DNA of 20,456 bases, from NCBI GenBank assembly GCA_902491345.1, contig CABUHI010000027.1:1-20456 (forward strand), in the 5' to 3' direction. The DNA is from an uncultured Collinsella sp. (lineage in GTDB: Bacteria; Actinomycetota; Coriobacteriia; Coriobacteriales; Coriobacteriaceae). Positions within the stretch are counted from its first letter, which is position 1. Every line of letters begins with the position of its first letter. The notes beneath the pieces are model-generated. The model ran no database searches. It saw nothing but the letters and a program-made list of their open reading frames with translations, and had not been told where the DNA came from. This document shows positions 1 through 8,061 of the stretch, piece by piece. The translations under genes and the position numbers were made by a program.

Positions 1-18
1 CCACCCGAGCATTGAATG

Positions 19-47
19 AGGCTCCAACGCAAGTTGGGGCCTTTTTT
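19..47 (+). terminator. Intrinsic terminator of the upstream gene
   Basis: A 9-10 bp stem (20-28 paired with 33-41, one G-T pair, extended by A19-T42) closes on a GCAA tetraloop and runs into six Ts (42-47). This is a textbook Rho-independent terminator on the plus strand. It should end a gene lying outside the window, and it marks position 48 onward as the leader of the ABC-F gene. No convincing promoter could be picked out in the 31 bases between it and the start codon. Confidence 0.85.
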
Positions 48-78
48 CATATAGGAACACAAGGTCAAAGGCGGCACC

Positions 79-2112
79 ATGATCCTCTTGGTCGACAAGA
101 TCGAAAAAAGCTTCGGCGCGCGCGTCCTCTTTAGCGGCGCGTCCTTCCAGATCAACCCCGGCGAGCGCTTCGCGCTCGTGGGCCCCAACGGCGCCGGCAA
201 AACTACCATGCTCAAAATCATCATGGGCATCGACAGCCCAGACGCCGGCCAGGTCCAGTACGCCAAGGACTGCCAGGTGGGCTACCTAGAGCAGGAAACC
301 AACCTGGAGCAAAAGGACACCACCATTCTCGCCGAGGTCATGGCCGCCGCCAAGGAAATCCGCCGCATGGGCGAGCGCGCCAACGAGCTGCAGGCTCAGA
401 TCACCGCGCTCTCCGAACAAGGGAAGGACGTCGACGCACTCCTCAACGAGTACGGCCAGGTCCAGGACCGATTTGAACATCTGGGCGGCTACGAGCTCGA
501 GAGCAACGCCCGTAAGATCCTATCCGGTCTAGGCTTTAAGGTCACCGACTTTGAGCGCCCGTGCTCCGAGTTCTCGGGCGGCTGGCAGATGCGCATCGCG
601 CTGGCCAAGCTCTTCCTGCGCCACCCTGACCTGCTGCTTCTGGACGAGCCCACCAACCACCTGGACCTCGAGAGCGTCCAGTGGCTGCGCGGCTTTATTG
701 CCAACTACGACGGCGCCGTCCTCATCGTCAGCCACGACCGAGCCTTTATGGACGCCTGCGTCGACCACGTCGCCGCACTCGAAAACCGTCGCGTGACCAC
801 TTACACCGGCAACTACAGCAGCTACCTCAAGCAGCGCGAGGACAACCTGGAGCAGATGCGCGCCAAGCGCGCCGCCCAGGAGCGCGACATCGCCCACATG
901 CAGGTCTTCGTCGACAAGTTCCGCTACAAGCCCACCAAGGCCGCCCAGGCCCAGGAGCGCATCCGCAAAATCGAGCAGATCAAAAAGGAGCTCGTCATCC
1001 TGCCCGAGGGCCACAAGCACATCGACTTTAAGTTCCCCGATCCGCCGCGCTCCGGCGACATGGTCGTGGGCCTCGAGGGCGTCTCCAAGTCATACGGCAA
1101 CAAGCACATCTACAGCGACATCGACCTCAAGCTCTACCGCGGAGAGCATGTAGCGCTTGTCGGCCCCAACGGCGCCGGCAAGTCCACGCTCATGAAGATC
1201 CTCGCCGGCCTGGAGCCGCCCACCACCGGCACGCGCGACCTGGGCACCAACGTGGGCGTGGCCTACTACGCCCAGCACGCACTCGAGGGTATGACCGAGT
1301 CCAACACCGTCCTGCAAGAGATCGACACCGTTACGCCCAAGTGGACCGTGCCGCAGCAGCGAAGCCTGCTGGGCGCCTTCCTGTTTAGCGACAACGATTC
1401 CATCGAGAAGCAGGTTCGCGTCCTCTCCGGTGGCGAAAAGGCGCGTCTGGCGCTCGCCAAGATGCTCGTGGCCCCCGAGGCGCTCCTGTGCCTGGACGAG
1501 CCCACCAACCACCTGGACATCGACTCGGTGGACATGCTCGAGAGCGCCCTGCAAAACTTCCCCGGCACCATCGTGCTAATCAGCCACGACGAGCACCTGG
1601 TACGCGCCGTTGCCAACCGCGTAATCGACATCCGCGATGGCAAGGTCACGGTCTACGACGGCGACTACGACTACTACCTCTACAAGCGTGAGGACCTCGC
1701 GGCCCGCGCCGCCGCCGAGGCGGCAGGGGAGAGCGCACCTGCCGCGACCAAGCCCACCAAAGCCAGCGCCGCCCAGGCCGACACCCTCGTCGCCGCCCCT
1801 AAGCCTGCTGAGGGCAAAAAGACCAAGGAGCAAAAGCGCGCTGAGGCCCAGGCCCGAGAGGCCCTCAACAAGAAGCTCAAAGGTGTTCGCAACCAGCTCA
1901 AGAAGATCGAGGCGGAGCTCGACAAAAAGCGCGCCCGCTATGACGAGCTTATGGAATTGATGGCGAGCGAAGAGCTTTATGCCGATCAGGACAAGTTCAA
2001 CGCCGCGCTGGGGGAATATAACGGGCTTAAGCAAGAGCTGCCCAAGCTCGAGGACGAATGGCTCGAGCTTTCCACCCAGATCGAAGAGGAGACCGCGCGT
2101 GAACTCTCGTAA
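79..2112 (+). CDS. ABC-F family ATPase (Uup/YdiF-like translation factor)
   Basis: Soluble protein of 677 aa with two fused ABC ATPase domains and no membrane segments, the hallmark of the ABC-F class. Family members bind the ribosomal E site and influence translation or ribosome-targeting antibiotic sensitivity. Domain 1 has Walker A GPNGAGKTT (about residues 35-43), signature FSGGW (165-169) and Walker B followed by DEPTNHLD (from 189). Domain 2 has a second Walker A GPNGAGKST (about 362-370), signature LSGGE and a second DEPTNHLD. Between them lies the charged P-site-tRNA-interacting linker, rich in Arg/Lys. After domain 2 comes an Ala/Pro/Lys-rich linker and a C-terminal coiled coil (about 590-677), as in Uup-like members. 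The start follows a purine-rich AAAGGCGG at 67-74. Its stop overlaps the next gene by 14 bases. The exact ABC-F subfamily, and whether it gives resistance, cannot be told from sequence alone. Confidence 0.93.
   Translation: MILLVDKIEKSFGARVLFSGASFQINPGERFALVGPNGAGKTTMLKIIMGIDSPDAGQVQYAKDCQVGYLEQETNLEQKDTTILAEVMAAAKEIRRMGERANELQAQITALSEQGKDVDALLNEYGQVQDRFEHLGGYELESNARKILSGLGFKVTDFERPCSEFSGGWQMRIALAKLFLRHPDLLLLDEPTNHLDLESVQWLRGFIANYDGAVLIVSHDRAFMDACVDHVAALENRRVTTYTGNYSSYLKQREDNLEQMRAKRAAQERDIAHMQVFVDKFRYKPTKAAQAQERIRKIEQIKKELVILPEGHKHIDFKFPDPPRSGDMVVGLEGVSKSYGNKHIYSDIDLKLYRGEHVALVGPNGAGKSTLMKILAGLEPPTTGTRDLGTNVGVAYYAQHALEGMTESNTVLQEIDTVTPKWTVPQQRSLLGAFLFSDNDSIEKQVRVLSGGEKARLALAKMLVAPEALLCLDEPTNHLDIDSVDMLESALQNFPGTIVLISHDEHLVRAVANRVIDIRDGKVTVYDGDYDYYLYKREDLAARAAAEAAGESAPAATKPTKASAAQADTLVAAPKPAEGKKTKEQKRAEAQAREALNKKLKGVRNQLKKIEAELDKKRARYDELMELMASEELYADQDKFNAALGEYNGLKQELPKLEDEWLELSTQIEEETARELS
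2085..2091 (+). promoter_or_regulatory. Ribosome binding site for the GTG-started membrane protein
   Basis: AGAGGAG lies 7 bases before the GTG at 2099, inside the end of the ABC-F gene. It is the main reason for choosing GTG 2099 over ATG 2129, which lacks a comparable site at the right distance. Confidence 0.6.
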
Positions 2113-2395
2113 GGCTGCTGCCGTGGCGATGAGCATTATCGCCATCGCGTGCCGCATCTGCGGCATCTTTATGAGCGCGATGACCGTGCTGCTGTGCTTT
2201 AGCGGCCTCACCGCCAAGCTGCAGATCGTGGGCTTTGTCGTTGAGCTTTCGCGCGCGCTGCCGAGCGCCATCGCCGGCTACGGCGTCATCACGTCGCCCT
2301 TTGGCGGCGTGTTTCGCCTGGATTACGCTATCGTCGCCGTGATTCTATTTGTGGCCGACTACCTGCTTACGCGCGCCTCGCGCCGCGTCCGCTAG
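2099..2395 (+). CDS. Small predicted membrane protein, function unknown
   Basis: Reading from GTG 2099 gives 98 aa; it overlaps the ABC-F stop by 14 bases and has a good ribosome binding site, so the two are probably translationally coupled. Two clear hydrophobic segments are visible (about residues 11-34 and 74-91), with a moderately hydrophobic stretch between them and a basic C-terminus (RRVR), suggesting an integral membrane protein with a cytoplasmic tail. The reading frame is open further upstream to ATG 1979, but that extension is a Ser/Pro/Arg-rich shadow of the ABC-F gene and is not believable. I do not recognise the family. Its place directly before a membrane metalloprotease suggests a membrane role, possibly linked to that protease, but this is only context. 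ATG 2129 is an alternative start. Confidence 0.7.
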   Translation: MNSRKAAAVAMSIIAIACRICGIFMSAMTVLLCFSGLTAKLQIVGFVVELSRALPSAIAGYGVITSPFGGVFRLDYAIVAVILFVADYLLTRASRRVR

Positions 2396-2404
2396 GGGAT
2401 CGAC

Positions 2405-3088
2405 ATGTCCAGCAGCTACCTCATGAACCTGCTCGCGAGCGCCGTCGCCGTCATCGTAGGCATCGTGATCCACGAGAGCGCGCACGCCGCCGCGGCCTGG
2501 GCGCTCGGCGACAAGACAGCCCGTTCGCGCGGCCGCGTCTCGCTCAACCCTCTCAACCATATCGACCCGTTTGGTACCATCCTCCTGCCGTTGCTCATGC
2601 TCGCCGCCGGCGGCCCGGCGTTCGCCTTTGCCAAGCCCGTGCCCGTCTACCTCAACAACCTTAAGCACCCCAAGCGCGACGAGGTCCTGGTGAGCGCGGC
2701 CGGTCCCGCATCGAACATCGCACTCGCGTGCCTTGCGGCCGCTCTCATGCATGCAGCTTACGGCAACCTCTACGCCAGCATGTCCTTTGCCGTGGCATCG
2801 CAAATCATGAACTTCGGCGCCACCTTTATCGTGGTCAACCTGTCGCTCGCGTTCTTTAACCTCATCCCGATCCCGCCGCTCGACGGCTCGTCGATCATCG
2901 TGCCCTTCCTCAAAGGCAAGGCGCTCGCTAACTACTACCGTCTGCAGCAATACGCCATGCCGATCCTTATCATCGTGCTGTACCTGCTGCCCATGTGGAC
3001 CGGCATCGACGTGATCGGCCGGTATTTCGACGTTACCGTGTATCCGCTGGCTGAGTGGCTGCTCAACTTCGCAATCGCCGGCATCTAG
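2405..3088 (+). CDS. M50-family membrane zinc metalloprotease (site-2 protease-like)
   Basis: A 227 aa multi-pass membrane protein of the short YwhC/Rip3-like M50 group. The zinc-binding HExxH motif is HESAH at residues 23-27, inside the first hydrophobic segment, and the second motif, running from Asn152 to the metal-ligand Asp160 (NLIPIPPLDG), supplies the third ligand. Both catalytic parts are intact. Family members cut transmembrane segments of regulators or cleared signal peptides inside the membrane; the substrate here is unknown. No PDZ domain is present, which fits the small subgroup. It starts nine bases after the small membrane protein, behind AGGGGA (2394-2399), so it is likely co-transcribed with it and with the ABC-F gene. 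Confidence 0.9.
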   Translation: MSSSYLMNLLASAVAVIVGIVIHESAHAAAAWALGDKTARSRGRVSLNPLNHIDPFGTILLPLLMLAAGGPAFAFAKPVPVYLNNLKHPKRDEVLVSAAGPASNIALACLAAALMHAAYGNLYASMSFAVASQIMNFGATFIVVNLSLAFFNLIPIPPLDGSSIIVPFLKGKALANYYRLQQYAMPILIIVLYLLPMWTGIDVIGRYFDVTVYPLAEWLLNFAIAGI

Positions 3089-3158
3089 GGTAAACTTACA
3101 GGTCGACCGCGTAAAACGGTCGCAACATGCACCCAAACCGCGCCGCGAAGGCGCCGTC

Positions 3159-3167
3159 AAAGGAGGT
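3159..3167 (+). promoter_or_regulatory. Strong ribosome binding site of scpA
   Basis: AAAGGAGGT, a full anti-16S match, sits five bases before the scpA ATG at 3173 and fixes that start. The 84-base gap before scpA is the largest in the housekeeping run, so a promoter could lie here, but none is clear. Confidence 0.75.
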
Positions 3168-3172
3168 CGAAG

Positions 3173-3982
3173 ATGTCGTATCGCGTGTCGACGCAGGTCT
3201 ACAGCGGACCGTTCGACCTGCTGCTGCAGCTGGTAACCCGCCAAAAAGTTGATATCGGCGCCATCTCAATCAGCGAGGTGGCCGAGCAGTACCTAGCAGA
3301 GGTCGAGCGCATTGAGGCGCTGGACCTGGACGTGGCGAGCGACTTTTTGCTGGTCGCGGCCACCCTTTTGGACATCAAGGCCGCCTCGCTGGTACCCCAG
3401 GAGGCCCCCAGCAAATCCGTCGACGATGACGAGGACGACGAAGACCTTGAGGAACTCAGTGCGCTCGATGGCGACGCCTTGCGCGAGGTCCTGATTCAGC
3501 GCCTGATCGCCTACAAGCAGTTTAAGGGCGCGGCGGCAGCCCTTGGCGCGCGGATGCAGGCCGAGAGCCGCATGCATCCGCGCGTTGCCGGCCCCGACCC
3601 CGAGTTCCTTGGCCTTATGCCCGACTACCTGGCCGGCATTACCCTGCGCGGCCTCGCTGTCATCTGCGCCGACCTGGACGGCAAGCGCCAGACCTTCCTG
3701 CTGGAGGCCGAGCACGTGGCGCCACATCGTGTGCCGCTCGACCTGACGGTGGCCTCGGTCGACCGCTTTACCATGGCGCACCAAACCTGCACCTTCCGCG
3801 AGCTGCTGGACGGCGACGCCACCACCGAGCAGCTCGTGGTCACCTTCCTGGCCATGCTCGAGCTCGCCAAGCGCGGCTCGCTCACGCTGAGCCAGGACGA
3901 GATCTTTGGAACCATTCAAATCAACCGCGTCGAGGGCGCCGAGGCCTATGTGCCCGGCGAGGGCCCCGAGCTCACTGAATAG
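3173..3982 (+). CDS. scpA: Segregation and condensation protein A (kleisin)
   Basis: A 269 aa kleisin subunit of the Smc-ScpAB condensin, which compacts and helps separate replicated chromosomes at the nucleoid. The N-terminal block shows the typical FDLLLQLVTRQKVDIGAISI pattern (about residues 14-33) followed by helices ending in LLVAATLLDIKAASLVP, which form the Smc-neck binding region. A strongly acidic linker (about residues 83-95, Asp/Glu run) follows, and a C-terminal winged-helix part ends in the familiar LELAKRGSLTLSQDEIFGTI-type pattern. Length is normal for the family. scpB follows after 12 bases, the universal pairing. The start is fixed by a perfect Shine-Dalgarno sequence. Confidence 0.95.
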   Translation: MSYRVSTQVYSGPFDLLLQLVTRQKVDIGAISISEVAEQYLAEVERIEALDLDVASDFLLVAATLLDIKAASLVPQEAPSKSVDDDEDDEDLEELSALDGDALREVLIQRLIAYKQFKGAAAALGARMQAESRMHPRVAGPDPEFLGLMPDYLAGITLRGLAVICADLDGKRQTFLLEAEHVAPHRVPLDLTVASVDRFTMAHQTCTFRELLDGDATTEQLVVTFLAMLELAKRGSLTLSQDEIFGTIQINRVEGAEAYVPGEGPELTE

Positions 3983-3994
3983 GAGCGACCAACT

Positions 3995-4714
3995 ATGTCA
4001 AACCTTTCCACGCTGGAGGCAAACAGCCTCAAAGGTGCCCTTGAAGCGCTGCTGCTGGTGTCGAGCGATCCGGTGAGCGCGTCCGCGCTGGCAGGTGCGC
4101 TGGATATCGCCCCCGGCGAGTGTGCATCGCTTTTGGCCGAGCTCAAGGTTGAGTACGAGGAGGCCAACCGCGGCTTTCAGTTGCGCGAGGTCGCCGGCGG
4201 CTGGCGCCTGTTTACGCATCCCGCCTACCACGACGTGGTCGAGGCCTACGTGCTGAGCTGGGACACGCAAAAACTGTCGCAGGCGGCGCTTGAGACCTTG
4301 GCCGTCATCGCCTACCACCAGCCCGTTACGCGCGAGGTGGTCAAGGGCATCCGCGGCGTCAACTCCGACGGCGTCATCGCGTCGCTCGTGGATAAGGGCC
4401 TGGTGCGTGAGCTCGGCCGCGACCCCCAGCGCGGTCAGGCCATCATTTACGGCACGACCAACGCCTTTTTGGAGAAGTTCGGTCTGTGCTCCACTCGCGA
4501 CCTGCCCGATCTGGAGCAGTTTGCCCCCGACGAGCAGTCGCGTCAATTTATCCGCGAGCGCCTAAGCGGCCGCAGCATTCAGTCCACGCTCGAGGAGCAG
4601 GCTGAGGATCTGGACGAAGAGCGCGAACTGCTCGATACCGACGTTGAGGACACCGATGGCGAGGAGTTTCTGCCCACCGTCGATACCTCGGAGGATATAC
4701 ATGACGAGGACTAA
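3995..4714 (+). CDS. scpB: Segregation and condensation protein B
   Basis: A 239 aa winged-helix protein that dimerises and binds ScpA in the Smc condensin complex. The N-terminal block (LKGALEALLLVSSDPVSASA) and the central signature LETLAVIAYHQPVTREVVKG followed by IRGVNSDGVI are diagnostic of ScpB. The last 40 or so residues are an extended, highly acidic tail rich in Asp and Glu, presumably disordered. AGGAG at 3981-3985 precedes the start by nine bases. The final 14 bases overlap the start of the pseudouridine synthase gene, so translation of the two is likely coupled. Confidence 0.95.
   Translation: MSNLSTLEANSLKGALEALLLVSSDPVSASALAGALDIAPGECASLLAELKVEYEEANRGFQLREVAGGWRLFTHPAYHDVVEAYVLSWDTQKLSQAALETLAVIAYHQPVTREVVKGIRGVNSDGVIASLVDKGLVRELGRDPQRGQAIIYGTTNAFLEKFGLCSTRDLPDLEQFAPDEQSRQFIRERLSGRSIQSTLEEQAEDLDEERELLDTDVEDTDGEEFLPTVDTSEDIHDED
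4690..4695 (+). promoter_or_regulatory. Ribosome binding site deciding the rluB start
   Basis: GGAGGA lies five bases before ATG 4701 and inside scpB. It selects this start rather than the in-frame ATG at 4644, whose extra N-terminal residues are a frame-shifted shadow of the ScpB tail. Confidence 0.7.
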
Positions 4715-5672
4715 CGACGCAGGGGAGACGCGCATCGCAAGCGCCGAGGGCGCCACAACGCCCACAGGCGACGCCCAACCCGTCTACCCGCATACCATGC
4801 GCCTGCAGCGCTTTTTGGCGCGCGCGGGCGTGGCGAGTCGCCGCGGGTCGGAGGACCTGATGACCGCCGGCCGCGTGACCGTCAACGGCGAGGTCGCGAC
4901 CGAGCTGGGCACCAAGGTCGACGTCGACCGCGACCACATCGAGGTCGACGGTATGCCCGTCAAGCTCAACCAGGGCGCCGTGTACCTGATGCTCTACAAG
5001 CCGACCGGCTACCTCACCACCATGAGCGACCCGCAAGAACGCCCTTGCGTGGCCGACCTAGTCCCCCGCGACCGATTTCCGGGCCTGTTCCCGGTGGGCC
5101 GTCTGGACCGCGACACCACGGGCCTCTTGCTCTTTACCACCGACGGCGACCTGTCACAAGACCTGCTGCACCCCAGCAAGCACGTCTACAAAACCTACCA
5201 GGCGCTGGTGGACGGTCACCTGACCGATCGCGACTTGGAACCACTCCGCCGCGGCATCGAGCTCGACGACGGCCTGTGCCAGCCGGCGATCTGCCGCGTC
5301 ATAAGCGCGCGCGAGGCCGAGGCCGTGGCTCCGCAAGGCGTAAAGCTCGGCACCACTGCCGTGGAGGTCATCATCCGCGAGGGTCGCAAAAACCAGGTCA
5401 AGCGCATGTTGAGCAAGATCCACCATCCGGTGATCCGCTTGCATCGCTGCAACTTTGCCGGCCTGGAGCTCAAGGACGTGGCCAAGGGCTCGTGGCGCGA
5501 GCTCACCGACCACGAGGTGCAGATCCTCAAGGCCGGCGGCATCCCGCCCAACCAAGCCAGCTCCAAGCGGGGCGCCGCGCCGGCGACCAACACCGCGAGT
5601 CGCACGCGTCACCACGGCAGCCACGGCTCCGCACCCAAGCGCAACACCTATCGCGAGCGCTACACGGGCTAG
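4701..5672 (+). CDS. rluB: 23S rRNA pseudouridine synthase, RsuA/RluB family
   Basis: A 323 aa enzyme that isomerises a specific uridine in 23S rRNA to pseudouridine (position 2605 in E. coli for RluB). An S4 RNA-binding domain begins around residue 34 (MRLQRFLARAGVASRRGSED), and the catalytic motif VGRLDRDTTGLLLFTTDGDL carries the nucleophile Asp136. The later motif EGRKNQVKRMLSKIHHPV is the conserved RluB/RsuA C-terminal element. A 40-residue basic, His/Ser/Arg-rich tail follows, longer than in many homologues and probably an RNA-contacting extension. The start overlaps scpB by 14 bases; the scpA-scpB-rluB order is widely conserved in Gram-positive bacteria. RsuA or RluE/F specificity cannot be strictly excluded, but gene order favours RluB. 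Confidence 0.92.
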   Translation: MTRTNDAGETRIASAEGATTPTGDAQPVYPHTMRLQRFLARAGVASRRGSEDLMTAGRVTVNGEVATELGTKVDVDRDHIEVDGMPVKLNQGAVYLMLYKPTGYLTTMSDPQERPCVADLVPRDRFPGLFPVGRLDRDTTGLLLFTTDGDLSQDLLHPSKHVYKTYQALVDGHLTDRDLEPLRRGIELDDGLCQPAICRVISAREAEAVAPQGVKLGTTAVEVIIREGRKNQVKRMLSKIHHPVIRLHRCNFAGLELKDVAKGSWRELTDHEVQILKAGGIPPNQASSKRGAAPATNTASRTRHHGSHGSAPKRNTYRERYTG

Positions 5673-5738
5673 CCATTCCGCCAGCAAGCAGCGTCCGCGT
5701 CCCATACCAGCACGTCAACCACCGAAAGGAAGCATTGC

Positions 5739-6425
5739 ATGATCGTCGCCATCGACGGCCCCGCCGGTTCCGGCAAGTCCACCATCGCCAAGGAGATCGC
5801 CCGCCAGCTGGGCTTTAACAAACTCGACACGGGTGCCATGTATCGCGCCGTCACCTTCGCCGCACTCGACCGCGGCATCGACCTGGACGACGAGGCGGCC
5901 ATCGACGCCCTCGCCGAGCAGATCGAAATCCGCTTTACCAACGGCACCGGCGAGGACACGCGCCTGACCATCGACGGCAAGGACGCCTCGGCCGCCATCC
6001 GCACCCCGCAGGTGGACGCCAACGTGTCCAAGGTCTCGGCCTACCCGGGCGTGCGCGCCGCCATGCTCATCCATCAGCGCCGCGCAGCCGAGGACCGCGA
6101 TATCGTGGCCGAGGGTCGCGACATCGGCACCGTCGTGTTCCCCAACGCGCAGGTCAAGGTGTTCCTGACCGCCGACCCCCGTGAGCGCGCCCGTCGCCGC
6201 GTGCTGCAGCGCCACCAAAACGACGCCCAGCCGCTCACGTCCGAGCAGCTCGAGGCCGAGGTCGACGAGACCCTCGACGCCCTTAAGCAGCGCGACAAGC
6301 TCGACAGCAGCCGCGAGGTCGCGCCACTCGTGCCCGCCGAGGACGCGGTGCACGTCGACTCCACCGCCCACACCATCGACGAGGTCGTCCGCATTATCGA
6401 GGACCTCATCAACCAAAGGAGGTAG
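5739..6425 (+). CDS. cmk: Cytidylate kinase
   Basis: A 228 aa nucleoside monophosphate kinase that phosphorylates CMP and dCMP with ATP, salvaging pyrimidines for RNA, DNA and CDP-lipid synthesis. It begins with the phosphate-binding loop IDGPAGSGKST (about residues 5-15), then the LDTGAMYRAVT motif that contacts the nucleotide, GRDIGTVVFPNA (about 127-138), and the lid region rich in Arg (DPRERARRR). Length is typical for the bacterial form. GAAAGGAAG at 5724-5732 precedes the start. It is separated from rluB by 66 bases with no clear terminator. plsC follows after three bases, the common cmk-plsC order. Confidence 0.96.
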   Translation: MIVAIDGPAGSGKSTIAKEIARQLGFNKLDTGAMYRAVTFAALDRGIDLDDEAAIDALAEQIEIRFTNGTGEDTRLTIDGKDASAAIRTPQVDANVSKVSAYPGVRAAMLIHQRRAAEDRDIVAEGRDIGTVVFPNAQVKVFLTADPRERARRRVLQRHQNDAQPLTSEQLEAEVDETLDALKQRDKLDSSREVAPLVPAEDAVHVDSTAHTIDEVVRIIEDLINQRR

Positions 6426-6428
6426 CCC

Positions 6429-7157
6429 ATGCGCCTGTTTAAGCAGACGCCCGAGGATTACTACAACGCGCCCTACGCCGAGTTCCCGGCACTCATCCGC
6501 GGCACCGTCGTCGTGGTCATGGCCATTCTTTGGGCCTTCTCCAAGCTCATGTGGCGCTGGAAGGTCGAGGATGCCGACCTGCTGTTTGAGCGCCAGGAAG
6601 GCCGCGGCAGCGTAGTCATCTGCAACCACACCTCGATGGCCGAACTCTTGGCCGTGGAGACGGCGCTGTTCTTTGGCGGCCGCCGCATTCGCCCCATTTT
6701 TAAGTCCGAGTTTGCCAAGAGCAAGATCGTACGCTGGGCCTTTAGCCGCGTGGGCGGCATTCCCGTCGAGCGCGGCACCGCCGACATGAAGTGCCTGCGT
6801 GCCGCCCAGCATGCGCTGCAGCGCGGTGAGGACGTTCTGATCTTCCCCGAGGGCACGCGCATCCGCTCGCGCGAGATCAAGCCCGAGGTCCACGGCGGCT
6901 TTGCGCTCATCGCTCAGATGGGCAAGGCACCCGTCAACCCACTCGCCATTTGTGGCTGGTCCGACATTACGCCTAAAGGCAAAAAGCTCATGCGCCCCAA
7001 GAAGTGCTGGATTCGCGCCGGCAAGGCCATCTCGCTTTCCGATGCACCGGCCGAGCTCAAGCGTAAGGAGCGCCTGGCTTGGTTTGAGTCCGAGGCCATG
7101 AACCGCGTCTACGCCATGCGCGACGAGCTGTGCGACGAGCATCCGGGCAGGTTCTAG
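6429..7157 (+). CDS. plsC: 1-acyl-sn-glycerol-3-phosphate acyltransferase (HX4E variant)
   Basis: A 242 aa acyltransferase that adds the second acyl chain to lysophosphatidic acid, making phosphatidic acid at the membrane. An N-terminal hydrophobic segment (about residues 21-38) should anchor it. Acyltransferase motif I is CNHTSMAE: the catalytic His is present, but the usual HX4D aspartate is replaced by glutamate. Motif II (GGIPVERGT) and motif III (FPEGTRIRS) are intact, and the motif IV proline region (PVNPLAICG) is recognisable. The gene starts after AAAGGAGGT (6415-6423), which overlaps the cmk stop, so coupling to cmk is tight. With plsY and gpsA nearby it completes the glycerol-3-phosphate to phosphatidate route. 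The acyl-CoA/acyl-ACP preference is unknown. Confidence 0.9.
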   Translation: MRLFKQTPEDYYNAPYAEFPALIRGTVVVVMAILWAFSKLMWRWKVEDADLLFERQEGRGSVVICNHTSMAELLAVETALFFGGRRIRPIFKSEFAKSKIVRWAFSRVGGIPVERGTADMKCLRAAQHALQRGEDVLIFPEGTRIRSREIKPEVHGGFALIAQMGKAPVNPLAICGWSDITPKGKKLMRPKKCWIRAGKAISLSDAPAELKRKERLAWFESEAMNRVYAMRDELCDEHPGRF

Positions 7158-7159
7158 CC

Positions 7160-8059
7160 ATGGACGAGGAAGTCATGAACACTGCCGGGGCTATGCAAGG
7201 CAAGGCAGACGCCCCCACCATCGAAATCGCTGCCCACGCCGGCACCTGCTACGGCGTGCAACGCGCGCTCGACATGGCGTTGGCCGCCGCACCTCAGGCA
7301 GAGGAGTGCGCTCAAGTCCACACGCTGGGCCCGCTCATCCATAACCCCATCGTGGTACGCGAGCTCGCCGAAGCAGGCGTGGGCCTGGCCGACACCTTGG
7401 ACGACGCCGCGTCGGGCACCGTAATCATCCGCGCCCACGGCGTGGTGCCGCAGGTCATTGACGTCGCTCGTGAGCGCGGCCTTACCGTGGTCGACGCCAC
7501 CTGTCCCTACGTGAAGAAGGTCCATGTGGCGGCCGAGCGCCTGGTGCGCGAGGGCTACCGCGTGATCGTCGTGGGCGAACCGGGCCACCCCGAGGTCGAG
7601 GGCATTCTGGGCCACGCCGGGGATGACGCTCAAGTCGTGAGCTGCGCCGCCGATGCGGACGCGCTGCCGCTCACGGGCAAGGTGGGCCTGGTTGTGCAGA
7701 CCACCCAAACCGCGCAGAACCTGGCCGAGGTTGTGGCCTCCATCACCCCGCGCGTGCAGGAACTGCGCGTGATCAACACCATCTGCGCCGCCACGAGCGA
7801 ACGGCAGCAGGCAGCCGCAACCCTCGCCAACCGCTGTGATTGCATGGTCGTCGTGGGTGGCAAAAATTCGGGCAACACACGCCGCCTGGCGCAGATTTGC
7901 GCCGATGCCTGCGAGCGCACGCATCACATCGAGGAAGCCTCCGAGCTTGAGGCTGCATGGTTTGCCAACGCGCACCACATCGGCATCACCGCCGGAGCCT
8001 CCACCCCGCAAGAACACATCGAGCGCGCCGTAGCGCGCATCAAGGAGCTTTGCCGCTAA
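7160..8059 (+). CDS. ispH: 4-hydroxy-3-methylbut-2-enyl diphosphate reductase
   Basis: Iron-sulfur enzyme (299 aa from this start) of the last step of the non-mevalonate pathway, reducing HMBPP to IPP and DMAPP. The three cluster cysteines are visible: Cys30 in GTCYGVQRAL, Cys115 in DATCPYVKKVH and Cys209 in NTICAATSERQ. GHPEVEG and the C-terminal GITAGASTP motif are also family hallmarks. In many Clostridia ispH is fused to ribosomal protein S1; here it ends normally, without S1. Two starts compete: ATG 7160, used here, two bases after plsC with a weak AGG; and ATG 7175, with GAGGA just upstream, giving 294 aa. The first 20 residues are outside the conserved core, so the difference is not functional. 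A GTG at 7130 inside plsC is unlikely. Confidence 0.95.
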   Translation: MDEEVMNTAGAMQGKADAPTIEIAAHAGTCYGVQRALDMALAAAPQAEECAQVHTLGPLIHNPIVVRELAEAGVGLADTLDDAASGTVIIRAHGVVPQVIDVARERGLTVVDATCPYVKKVHVAAERLVREGYRVIVVGEPGHPEVEGILGHAGDDAQVVSCAADADALPLTGKVGLVVQTTQTAQNLAEVVASITPRVQELRVINTICAATSERQQAAATLANRCDCMVVVGGKNSGNTRRLAQICADACERTHHIEEASELEAAWFANAHHIGITAGASTPQEHIERAVARIKELCR

Positions 8060-8061
8060 TC

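Noticed and set aside
3104..3122. A hairpin CGACCG/CGGTCG between the protease gene and scpA
   Set aside because: The stem has only six base pairs with no T tract; it may be chance in GC-rich DNA, and is not called a terminator.
5715..7142. A 475-codon minus-strand open frame
   Set aside because: It is antisense to cmk and plsC, with the same GC-driven composition and no ribosome binding site or domain.
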